Source: an uncultured Pelagibacteraceae bacterium (lineage in GTDB: Bacteria > Pseudomonadota > Alphaproteobacteria > Pelagibacterales > Pelagibacteraceae). From it: DNA of 64,000 bases. Each line of letters opens with the position of its first letter. Position 1 is the first letter of the stretch. Of this stretch, positions 56,834 to 64,000 are shown one piece after another. Below the pieces are notes generated by a model that saw only the letters and a list, made by a program, of their open reading frames with translations, was not told the origin of the DNA and ran no database searches. The stretch is from contig CACGEW010000001.1 of NCBI GenBank assembly GCA_902572345.1, positions 62,001 through 126,000 on the forward strand, in the 5' to 3' direction. Made by a program: the position numbers and the translations under genes.

Positions 56834-57393
56834 TTTTTTCTAAAAATTTTAATTATCGATTCTGGAAAAGCCTTATATTCTAAGTCTTGGGTTTTTTTCT
56901 TAAGTATATTTTCATCGTCATTTGGTTTTATAAAAAATGATTTTTTTAAAATTATATTTCCGCTGTCCAATTCTTTATTAACATAATGAACGGTACAACC
57001 CGCTTTAATCTCTTTTTCTTTCAACATTCTAGAAAACGTATTTAAGCCTTTAAATTTAGGAAGGAGAGAAGGGTGTATATTAATGATTTTTTGTTTATAA
57101 CGGCTGATTAAATTTTTTGATACAATTTTCATGTATCCAGCAAGACAAATGAAAGAAATTTTGTGCTTTTTTAAATTCAATAAAATTCCGTTTTCATAAT
57201 TTTTTCTTTTAGTGTTAATAAAAATGTATGGTATTTTGAACATCTTTGCATAACGTACACCATAAGCATTTTTATTGTTACTAACAACTAAGCTAATTTT
57301 AATAGGAAAATTATTTACTCTGGAATGGCGAATTAGATTATTTAGATTTGAACCTTTACCTGATATAAATATACATGCTTTTTTTTTTACCAT
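56830..57393 (-). CDS. purN: phosphoribosylglycinamide formyltransferase
   Basis: Formyl-folate-dependent third step of purine synthesis. 187 residues. ISGKGSNLNNL (10-20) binds phosphate; CLAGYMKIVS and IHPSLLPKFKG hold the folate-binding and catalytic residues (His in HPSLLP). It starts seven bases inside the end of purM; this purM-purN order is the normal one. Confidence 0.95.
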   Translation of the reverse strand: MVKKKACIFISGKGSNLNNLIRHSRVNNFPIKISLVVSNNKNAYGVRYAKMFKIPYIFINTKRKNYENGILLNLKKHKISFICLAGYMKIVSKNLISRYKQKIINIHPSLLPKFKGLNTFSRMLKEKEIKAGCTVHYVNKELDSGNIILKKSFFIKPNDDENILKKKTQDLEYKAFPESIIKIFRKN

Positions 57394-58415
57394 TTTATTG
57401 AATTAGATATTTTTACTTTATTATTACTTTTTGAAATATATCCGATTTCATAAGGAAGAAAGTTTCTTGGAAACATACTCTTTATTTTTAAAATATTTTT
57501 TCTTTTTACGATAATACAAAAACCAACTCCGCAATTAAATGTTCTAATCATTTCATTTTCAGAAATATTTTGTCTCTTAAGCCATTTAAAAACTTTTAAT
57601 ACTTTTATTTTTGAAAGATCTAAATTTAAAGTCAATTTATTTGGAATGGATCTTAATAAATTCTCAATTAGTCCACCTCCTGTAATATGAGCTGCAGCGT
57701 TAATTAAATTTTTATTTATAAGTTTTAAAATCTCTTCTGAGTAAATTTTAGTAGGTCTTAATATTTCTTGTTTTAAATTTTGCGGTAATTTATTTATTTT
57801 TAATATAGATCTTACAAGTGAATAACCATTTGAATGTATACCATTAGAAGGAATAGCTAAAACTACATCATCTTTTTTAACGTTATTTTTACTAAGTATT
57901 TTTTTTTTGGAAACTATTCCAACACAAAATCCAGCTAAGTCGAATTTATTTTTAGGGTAAATACCTGGCATCTCTGCTGTTTCTCCACCTATTAAACTGC
58001 ATTTAGAAATTTTACACCCTTTAAAGATCCCTTTTAAAATTTTCTTCGTTTTATTTAAATTTAATTTATCAACAGCAATATAATCTAAAAAAAATAAGGG
58101 CTTGGCGCCCTGAACAATTAAATCATTAATACACATCGCCACTAAATCAATTCCAATTGTGTCAAATTTTTTAAATTTATTTGCTAAATCAATTTTAGTT
58201 CCAACGCCGTCAGTACAAGAAACTATTACAGGATCTTTAATTTTAAGATTGCTTATATCGAAAAGAGAACCAAAACCGCCAATAATTTCTTTTTTATTGG
58301 AACCCTTCGAAATTTGGACATTTTTATTAGTTACTTGTGATATATGTTTTACTAATTTATTAGCTAACGAAATGTTAACACCACTTTTTTTATAACTATT
58401 TTTAGTCTTTTTCAT
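57387..58415 (-). CDS. purM: phosphoribosylformylglycinamidine cyclo-ligase
   Basis: AIR synthetase, the fifth step of purine synthesis. 342 residues. SCTDGVGTKIDLA (the substrate and ATP site), GETAEMPG and HITGGGLIENLLR are characteristic. The gene is unusually Lys-rich but all motifs are in place. It diverges from the DUF2066 gene with 23 bases between starts, so both promoters lie in a very small region or inside the genes. Confidence 0.96.
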   Translation of the reverse strand: MKKTKNSYKKSGVNISLANKLVKHISQVTNKNVQISKGSNKKEIIGGFGSLFDISNLKIKDPVIVSCTDGVGTKIDLANKFKKFDTIGIDLVAMCINDLIVQGAKPLFFLDYIAVDKLNLNKTKKILKGIFKGCKISKCSLIGGETAEMPGIYPKNKFDLAGFCVGIVSKKKILSKNNVKKDDVVLAIPSNGIHSNGYSLVRSILKINKLPQNLKQEILRPTKIYSEEILKLINKNLINAAAHITGGGLIENLLRSIPNKLTLNLDLSKIKVLKVFKWLKRQNISENEMIRTFNCGVGFCIIVKRKNILKIKSMFPRNFLPYEIGYISKSNNKVKISNSIKW

Positions 58416-58438
58416 TTATAAATTGGTAATAAATTTTT

Positions 58439-59485
58439 ATGAAATTTAACAAACAAATAATTATTATTTTAGTTATTTTTTTTAAAACTGAAACTCTTTT
58501 ATGTGAAAATAATTTATTTAATGTTAATAATATTCAGTTAGAAAAAAAAGATAAAATAACCAATAAAGCGTTAGCTGATAAAGCAATTAAAAAAGGTTTC
58601 AATCAATTAATTTCAAAAATACTATTAAAAAATGATAAAGATAGACTTTCAGACTTAAGTTTTCCTTCTATTAAAAAATTAGTGACTTATTATCAAGTAT
58701 CAAATGAAACAAAAGAAAAAAAAAATCAAGAAATAGTAAGTTTTAGCATAACATTTGATAAAGATAAAATGCATGAGTTATTTTATTCAAGAGGGATTTC
58801 GTATTCTGAAATTACTGACAAAGAAATATTTATTTTACCAATTTTAATTGAAAAAAACGATATTAGAATTTTCAATAATAATTTTTTTTATAAAAATTGG
58901 AATAAAAAATTAAATGATGATTTAATAGAATTTATTCTTCCAATAGAAAATATAGAAATAATTCAAAATATAAATGAAAATAAAAACAATTTAATGAATT
59001 TAGATATAAATAAAATTTTTCCAGAGTATCCGAATAAAAATTTAGCCTCAATCTTAATAGAGGACAATAAAATTAATAATATTAAGGTTTATATTAAAAC
59101 TAAAGTTCAGGAAAAAAATGTCTCTAGGAGTCTTAATATAAAAAGACAAAAATTTAAACCTAATGAATTAAATGACAAAATTATTACAGAGGTGAAAAAT
59201 GAACTTATCAATATTGTAAAATCAGTAAATTTAATAGATGTTAGAACTCCTTCTTTTTTAAACATAAAAATGAACCTAAATAGCAAGAGCAACTTAGTTG
59301 AATTAAATTTAAGAGTAAAAAATATAGAGTCTATCGAAAATGTTTTTGTTCAAGAATTTAATAAGGATTTTATTAAAATAAGAATAAAATATTTAGGAAA
59401 ATTAGAGAAACTAAGGAACCAATTAAAAAAAGAGAAGATAAATTTACAATTTATTAACGACCAGTGGGTTATTAAAAATTTATAA
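58439..59485 (+). CDS. DUF2066 protein
   Basis: 348 residues with a hydrophobic signal segment near the N-terminus (about 6-20) and no other membrane span, so it is probably exported. The middle region with ALADKAIKKGFNQLISKIL (about 42-60) and a later QVSNETKEKKNQEIVSFSITFDKDKMHELF region match the DUF2066 pattern, a protein usually encoded before hda-like and purM genes. No function is established. One base separates its stop from the hda start. Confidence 0.7.
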   Translation: MKFNKQIIIILVIFFKTETLLCENNLFNVNNIQLEKKDKITNKALADKAIKKGFNQLISKILLKNDKDRLSDLSFPSIKKLVTYYQVSNETKEKKNQEIVSFSITFDKDKMHELFYSRGISYSEITDKEIFILPILIEKNDIRIFNNNFFYKNWNKKLNDDLIEFILPIENIEIIQNINENKNNLMNLDINKIFPEYPNKNLASILIEDNKINNIKVYIKTKVQEKNVSRSLNIKRQKFKPNELNDKIITEVKNELINIVKSVNLIDVRTPSFLNIKMNLNSKSNLVELNLRVKNIESIENVFVQEFNKDFIKIRIKYLGKLEKLRNQLKKEKINLQFINDQWVIKNL

Positions 59486-59486
59486 A

Positions 59487-60143
59487 ATGGATCAACTTAT
59501 TTTTAAATTTCCATTTTCTAAAAAATATTATGAACAAGACTTTTTTGTTTCTAGCAATAATTTTTCAGCTTATAAATTAATTGAAGGTTGGCCAAACTGG
59601 CCAGGCAAATGGCTAAACATTTTTGGTGATTCTGGGTCTGGCAAGACACACTTAGCAAAAATACTTGAAAAGAAAATTAATAGAATCAATTTAATTGACG
59701 CAAAAAATGTTAATGATAAAATTATGAAAGATCTTAATGATTTAGATTGTTTAATAATTGATAGATTTCAAAACAATATTGATGAAAAATTATTTTATTC
59801 AATTTTAAATCAATCTAAACAATTAGAAAATTATATACTAATTATCTCTATTCTGCCTTTAAATAAAATTGATTTTAAAATTCCAGACTTAAAATCGAGA
59901 ATAAATAGTTTTTTAAATATCGGGATAGAATTGCCAACTGATGATTTGTTAAAGGTAATAATTTCAAAAAATTTATCTGATAAACAGATAAGTATAAACC
60001 CAAAAATATCTGATTACATTATTAAAAACGTGGACAGATCATATAAAAAAATGTTTAAATTTCTTAAAGATCTTGACGAATTGTCTTTATCCACTGGAAA
60101 ATCAATTAATATTAATCTAATAAAAAAAGTACTAGATCAATGA
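59487..60143 (+). CDS. hda: DnaA regulatory inactivator Hda-like
   Basis: A DnaA-related AAA+ protein of 218 residues. It starts with QLIFKFPF (3-10), a possible beta-clamp-binding motif of the QL(x)LPL kind, and has P-loop GDSGSGKT at 47-54. The Walker B segment reads LIIDRFQNN, with one acidic residue where DnaA has two. Hda with the clamp stimulates DnaA-ATP hydrolysis after initiation. Neighbours DUF2066 and aspS are one to four bases away. Overall similarity is modest. Confidence 0.82.
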   Translation: MDQLIFKFPFSKKYYEQDFFVSSNNFSAYKLIEGWPNWPGKWLNIFGDSGSGKTHLAKILEKKINRINLIDAKNVNDKIMKDLNDLDCLIIDRFQNNIDEKLFYSILNQSKQLENYILIISILPLNKIDFKIPDLKSRINSFLNIGIELPTDDLLKVIISKNLSDKQISINPKISDYIIKNVDRSYKKMFKFLKDLDELSLSTGKSININLIKKVLDQ

Positions 60144-61930
60144 ATAAATATAGAACACATAATTGCGCAGAATTAGATGAAAAAGAACTAGATAAAAATG
60201 TTCATTTATCAGGGTGGTTACATAGAAAGAGGGATCATGGAAATTTGTTATTCATAGATTTAAGAGATCATTATGGAATGACGCAATGTGTCATAGAAAA
60301 TAATAATGAATTTTTTTCAGTCTTAGAAAAATCAAAACCAGAGACGGTATTAAAAATAAGTGGAAAGGTAGTTAAGAGATCAAGTGGCACAGAAAATTTG
60401 GAGTTAAAAACTGGAAATATTGAAATTTCAATAGAACGTGTAGAAGTTTTATCAGAAGCAAAAGAACTACCAATGCCAGTTTTTGGTGAACAGGATTATC
60501 CTGAAGATATAAGGTTAAAATATCGATTTTTAGATCTCAGAAGAGATGAGATGCATAAAAATATTATTTTAAGGTCTAAAGTTATTTCATTTATTAGATC
60601 TGAAATGCTAAAACTTGGTTTTTTAGAATACCAAACTCCAATTCTCACATCTTCTAGTCCAGAAGGAGCAAGAGATTTTTTAGTACCTAGCAGATTAAAT
60701 CCAGGAAAATTTTACGCTTTACCCCAAGCACCGCAACAATTCAAACAACTAATCATGGTATCCGGTTTTGATAAATATTTTCAGATTGCCCCGTGTTTCA
60801 GAGATGAAGATGCTAGAGCTGATAGAAGTCCAGGTGAATTTTATCAATTAGACCTAGAGATGTCTTTTGTTGAGCAAGAAGATGTTTTTAAAGTAGTAGA
60901 AAAGTTAATGATAAATCTTTTTAAAAAATTTTCATCAAAAAAAATATTAAATGAAAAATTTCCAAAAATACCTTACCAAGAAGCAATGTTAAAATATGGC
61001 ACGGATAAACCTGATTTGAGAAACCCATTAATAATTCGAGATTTATCAAATATTTTTTCTCGAGATGATGTGAAATTTGAAATTTTTAAGAAATTAGTAA
61101 AATCAGGTAGTATTGTTAGAGCTATAGCAACAAAAAATACCAAAGATAAACCTAGAAGTTTTTTTGATAATATAGATAAATGGGCAAAAGACCAAGGTGC
61201 ATCTGGTTTGGCATATTTTACAATTGAAAAAGATAAAAATGAAATTAAAGGAAAAGGACCTGTAGGAAAATTTTTTAGCGAAGATTCTCTAAAAGAAATA
61301 ATGAAAATTTGTGATATTGAAATTGGAGATAGTATTTTTCTTGCATGCGGAAAGGAAAAAGATATTGAAAAAATTTTATCTCAAGCCAGAAACAAAATTG
61401 CAAAAGACCTGGAAATAGTAGACGAAAATTTATTCGCATTTTGTTGGATTGTGGATTATCCAATGTACGAGATTGATGATAAAAATAAAAAGATTATTTT
61501 CAGCCACAACCCTTTTTCAATGCCTCAAGGTGACTATAAAAATTTAAATTTTGAAAAACCTTTGGATATAAAAGCCTATCAGTATGACATTGTTTGCAAC
61601 GGTATCGAGCTATCCTCTGGTGCAATAAGAAACCATATACCAGAATTAATGTACAAATTATTTTCTATAGCTGGATATAGTTCTAAAGAAGTTAATGAAA
61701 AATTTAGCGGTATGATTAACGCATTAAGCTATGGCGCACCACCACATGGAGGTATAGCACCTGGTATTGATAGAATAGTTATGTTACTTGCGGGAAAGGA
61801 AAATATAAGAGAAGTTACTCTTTTTCCTATGAATCAAAATGCTCAAGATTTAATGATGCAAGCTCCATCGGAGGTTGACGAAAATCAATTGAAAGAACTA
61901 AGTATTAAAAAAGATATTAAAAAAAATTAG
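60140..61930 (+). CDS. aspS: aspartyl-tRNA synthetase
   Basis: Bacterial-type enzyme of 596 residues: N-terminal OB anticodon-binding domain ([21 protein letters not shown]), class II core with the [24 protein letters not shown] segment and [19 protein letters not shown] motif 2, a GAD insertion, and motif 3 [13 protein letters not shown]. Whether it also charges tRNA-Asn is not readable here. It overlaps hda by four bases and meets the NrdJ-like gene in a four-base TTAG double stop. Confidence 0.97.
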   Translation: MNKYRTHNCAELDEKELDKNVHLSGWLHRKRDHGNLLFIDLRDHYGMTQCVIENNNEFFSVLEKSKPETVLKISGKVVKRSSGTENLELKTGNIEISIERVEVLSEAKELPMPVFGEQDYPEDIRLKYRFLDLRRDEMHKNIILRSKVISFIRSEMLKLGFLEYQTPILTSSSPEGARDFLVPSRLNPGKFYALPQAPQQFKQLIMVSGFDKYFQIAPCFRDEDARADRSPGEFYQLDLEMSFVEQEDVFKVVEKLMINLFKKFSSKKILNEKFPKIPYQEAMLKYGTDKPDLRNPLIIRDLSNIFSRDDVKFEIFKKLVKSGSIVRAIATKNTKDKPRSFFDNIDKWAKDQGASGLAYFTIEKDKNEIKGKGPVGKFFSEDSLKEIMKICDIEIGDSIFLACGKEKDIEKILSQARNKIAKDLEIVDENLFAFCWIVDYPMYEIDDKNKKIIFSHNPFSMPQGDYKNLNFEKPLDIKAYQYDIVCNGIELSSGAIRNHIPELMYKLFSIAGYSSKEVNEKFSGMINALSYGAPPHGGIAPGIDRIVMLLAGKENIREVTLFPMNQNAQDLMMQAPSEVDENQLKELSIKKDIKKN

Positions 61931-62745
61931 TTTTTAGTTTTAAGATTTATCCTTACATTAGATAAATCGACTAATTTTTCCTCATAATTACTTCTCACAA
62001 AACCTTTTGAAGTTATATTTTTTACAATTTTAAGAAATTTATCGTCATCAACCTCCGAGCTAATATTTGTTTTGTTTGCTATTGATGGTGTATGAGCCAA
62101 TTCTTCTCGTCCTAAATATGAAATCGCAAGTTCTCTAAAAACGTAATCAAGAATTGATGAAGCGCTTAATATTCTATCATTTCCTACAACATGACCTGAT
62201 GGCTCAAACTTAGTGTCAATAAATGCGTCTACATATTCATCTAATGGGACTCCATATTGCAATCCTAATGAGATTGCTATAGCAAAATTATTCATCATAG
62301 CTTTTACCAACTCTCCCTCTTTATTTGTATCAATGAAAATTTCTCCTATTTTACCATCGTCATACTCTCCTGTGTGTAAATAAACTTTATGATCTCCAAT
62401 TTGAGCTTTTTGAATATATCCTTTTCTTCTGTCCGGCATTTTGAACCTAGCATTATTCTTTGTATTGATATGTACGGACTTTTCTTTTTGATCAATATTA
62501 CCCTCTAATTTGTTAATTACATTTTCTGAAATAGATGTATTAATTTTTTTTGTACTATTTGTTTTTTTCTCTTTTGTATCGCCAATTTTTTTTGTTTTAC
62601 GATTATTTAGTTTTACGTCTATAACCTCAACGTCACCGTCTGTTCTCTGGTCAATTTTTGATAATTCGGTGTCATCTAAATTATTTAAATTGTGAACAGT
62701 TTTAAATGTACAAGTATAGTAAGTTTCAACAATGTATTTTTTCAT
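61927..62745 (-). CDS. stand-alone NrdJ C-terminal (TSCPD-like) domain protein
   Basis: 272 residues in two parts. Residues 103-218 contain [53 protein letters not shown] and [13 protein letters not shown], which match the C-terminal domain of adenosylcobalamin-dependent (class II) ribonucleotide reductases of alphaproteobacteria. Residues 1-55 form another segment ([27 protein letters not shown]) that I do not recognise, joined by a Lys/Asn-rich linker. No reductase catalytic domain is nearby. It may be a subunit or regulator of a reductase encoded elsewhere. Confidence 0.78.
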   Translation of the reverse strand: MKKYIVETYYTCTFKTVHNLNNLDDTELSKIDQRTDGDVEVIDVKLNNRKTKKIGDTKEKKTNSTKKINTSISENVINKLEGNIDQKEKSVHINTKNNARFKMPDRRKGYIQKAQIGDHKVYLHTGEYDDGKIGEIFIDTNKEGELVKAMMNNFAIAISLGLQYGVPLDEYVDAFIDTKFEPSGHVVGNDRILSASSILDYVFRELAISYLGREELAHTPSIANKTNISSEVDDDKFLKIVKNITSKGFVRSNYEEKLVDLSNVRINLKTKN

Positions 62746-62845
62746 ATTATTATTGGAATCTCTTTATTAAGATATATATTAATTGTATAAGGTGTCTATA
62801 ATTTAATAATACAATTGTGAATTGTGTGGATGTAAAGATTCAATT

Positions 62846-63196
62846 ATGAATATTAAAATATTTTTTACTTGGTGGAATAGACAAACATTCGGAACTTTTT
62901 TAAAAACTCTTTTTTTTGGAAAATATGTTGGAAGTGATGAATATGGTAATAAATATTACAGAAGCAAACAAAATGAACGTTGGGTTGTTTATGCTTCAAA
63001 AATTGAGGCTACTAAAATTACTTCAGATTGGTATTTATGGATACATCACACAACCAACAAAGTTCCAGAAATAAAAGAAAAAAAATACTCATGGCAAAAA
63101 AAACATTTAGAAAATCAAACTGGAACACAAAATAAATTTAAACCAGTTAAAATAAGAAAAAATGAAATAAAAAAAAAATATGAAACCTGGAAGTAG
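62846..63196 (+). CDS. NDUFA12-family complex I accessory protein
   Basis: 116 residues from the ATG at 62846; an in-frame TTG 24 bases upstream gives an unlikely Cys-rich extension. FTWWNRQTFGTFLKTLFFGKYVGSDEYGNKYY and RWVVYASKIEATKITSDWYLWIHH match the 17.2 kDa (NDUFA12/B17.2) subunit, a supernumerary subunit of NADH:ubiquinone oxidoreductase shared by alphaproteobacteria and mitochondria. The end overlaps the DUF2155 gene by 17 bases. A 100-base divergent spacer separates it from the NrdJ-like gene. Confidence 0.92.
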   Translation: MNIKIFFTWWNRQTFGTFLKTLFFGKYVGSDEYGNKYYRSKQNERWVVYASKIEATKITSDWYLWIHHTTNKVPEIKEKKYSWQKKHLENQTGTQNKFKPVKIRKNEIKKKYETWK

Positions 63197-63689
63197 AATT
63201 AAAAATATTTTCATACTTTTATTGTTACTTATATTTTATAATTCATCTTTTGCAGAAGATCAGATAACCTCTTCATCTCTAATAAATATTGATAAAATAA
63301 AACCTAGTTTTGAGGAATTGGTAGAGGAAAACGAAAATATTTCTTACGATGAAAATATTAAAGAAAAAAAAGAAATTAAGAACTTAAAATCCTCTCAAGC
63401 AATATTAATTGGTCTAGATAAAATTACGGCAAAATCATCAGAACTAGTTATAAATTTAAATAAAATAAAAAAATTTGGTCCTTTAGAAATAAAAATTTTA
63501 AAATGCGGTAAAGTAAAAGTGAATAATAGAACTGATAGTGTAGCTTATATGCAGGTCAAAGATTTAACTAAAAATGATAATGAGAAAGTATTTATATTTA
63601 ATGGATGGACTTTTGCATCTGACCCAGCCCTCACTCCATTTGATCATGCAATTTACGATCTACAGTTATTAAATTGCAATAAGGTTTAA
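63180..63689 (+). CDS. DUF2155 exported protein
   Basis: 169 residues with a signal peptide of about 25 residues ending SFA. The C-terminal half with ILIGLDKITAKSSELVINL, FGPLEIKILKCGKV and VFIFNGWTFASDPALTPFDHAIYDLQLLNC is the DUF2155 pattern, including two Cys that may form a disulfide. It typically sits beside the NDUFA12-like gene and accBC in alphaproteobacteria, as here. Function unknown. The stop shares TTAA with accC on the other strand. Confidence 0.88.
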   Translation: MKPGSRIKNIFILLLLLIFYNSSFAEDQITSSSLINIDKIKPSFEELVEENENISYDENIKEKKEIKNLKSSQAILIGLDKITAKSSELVINLNKIKKFGPLEIKILKCGKVKVNNRTDSVAYMQVKDLTKNDNEKVFIFNGWTFASDPALTPFDHAIYDLQLLNCNKV

Positions 63690-64000
63690 TAAAATTTTTC
63701 TTTTCCTAACCAATTTGTATCAAAATCAGAATTTATAAATTTTTTATGATTTAATATTTTCTTATGTAAATCTATTGTCGTTGTAATACCCTCTAAAACA
63801 AACTCATCGAGTGATCTCAAAGTTCTTTGAATAGCCTCGGTTCTATTTCTTCCTTTACAAATTACTTTAGCTATTAAACTATCATAATAAGGTGTGATTC
63901 TACAACCTTGGAATATAGAACCATCTACTCTTGTTCTAAATCCAGACGGTTGATGGCAAACACTAATTGTTCCTGGGCTTGGTTGAAAATCTAAAGCTGG
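63686..64000 (-). CDS. accC: biotin carboxylase, C-terminal part (runs off right edge)
   Basis: The biotin carboxylase subunit of acetyl-CoA carboxylase. Only the last 104 residues lie in the window, translated from the minus strand. GFRTRVDGSIFQGC, ITPYYDSLIAKVI, RTEAIQRTLRSLDEF, GITTTIDLHKKIL and SDFDTNWL match the C-terminal end of AccC almost position for position. The stop is the TTAA shared with the DUF2155 gene. Confidence 0.93.
   Translation of the reverse strand, partial: PALDFQPSPGTISVCHQPSGFRTRVDGSIFQGCRITPYYDSLIAKVICKGRNRTEAIQRTLRSLDEFVLEGITTTIDLHKKILNHKKFINSDFDTNWLGKEKFY

Noticed and set aside
1..64000. Mobile elements, prophage or CRISPR
   Set aside because: No transposase, integrase, phage or cas-like products and no regularly spaced repeats were seen; all long frames are explained by core genes.

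Overview
The window looks like a piece of a streamlined SAR11-type marine alphaproteobacterium (Pelagibacterales). The DNA is very AT-rich, about 60 protein genes are packed almost end to end, and no gene-free stretch exceeds 300 bases (the longest is the 228-base gap before proteorhodopsin). The gene content fits: a blue-tuned proteorhodopsin followed by ferredoxin and its reductase, alphaproteobacterial gene blocks (lptF-lptG-lptD-surA-pdxA-rsmA; cvpA-purF; NDUFA12-like/DUF2155 beside accC), a DksA that keeps one zinc-finger cysteine, and NADP isocitrate dehydrogenase of the eukaryote-like type. I see no insertion sequence, prophage, CRISPR array or rRNA. One tRNA is present, tRNA-Leu(GAG).

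Layout. 0-10 kb: the end of pdxH, ispB, a plus-strand run S49 peptidase-glyQ-glyS-ppdK, nadA-nadC on the minus strand, and tRNA-Leu. 10-17.4 kb: ygfZ and pyrC diverge from a tiny shared promoter region; prpE and proteorhodopsin diverge; proteorhodopsin ends in a strong terminator and is followed by a small membrane protein, ferredoxin, ferredoxin reductase and a GST. 17.4-24 kb: dksA, two glycosyltransferases, a GFA-like zinc protein, glycerate kinase, TolC, recA. 24-30 kb: a structured leader, aldehyde dehydrogenase, an intercistronic hairpin and a DUF779 protein, then alaS and icd. 30-38 kb: psd-pssA-rlmE-guaB-TPR-guaA-panB-yfgM-bamB. 38-45 kb (minus): purF, cvpA, an RND exporter, dnaB, rplI-rpsR-rpsF. 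45-47.6 kb: fabD-fabG-acpP-gmk. 47.6-54.8 kb (minus): the outer-membrane biogenesis block. 55-64 kb: pepA-ndk, purM-purN, DUF2066-hda-aspS, a stand-alone NrdJ C-terminal-like protein, NDUFA12-like, DUF2155, and the end of accC.

The most interesting signals are: (1) the region before the aldehyde dehydrogenase, where one segment can pair with either of two partners to form mutually exclusive stems, as in an RNA switch; (2) an 11-bp perfect hairpin between that gene and the DUF779 gene; (3) an IMP dehydrogenase without its CBS (Bateman) regulatory module; (4) overlap of every convergent protein-gene pair, six of them sharing a four-base double stop; (5) two unlisted small membrane-protein genes, one inside the proteorhodopsin/ferredoxin block; and (6) a free-standing NrdJ C-terminal domain fused to an unfamiliar N-terminal segment.

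Functionally the window mixes core housekeeping (translation, purine synthesis, lipid synthesis, outer-membrane assembly, replication) with light-driven proton pumping and aldehyde oxidation. All functional calls rest on motif recognition by eye; no database search was run.
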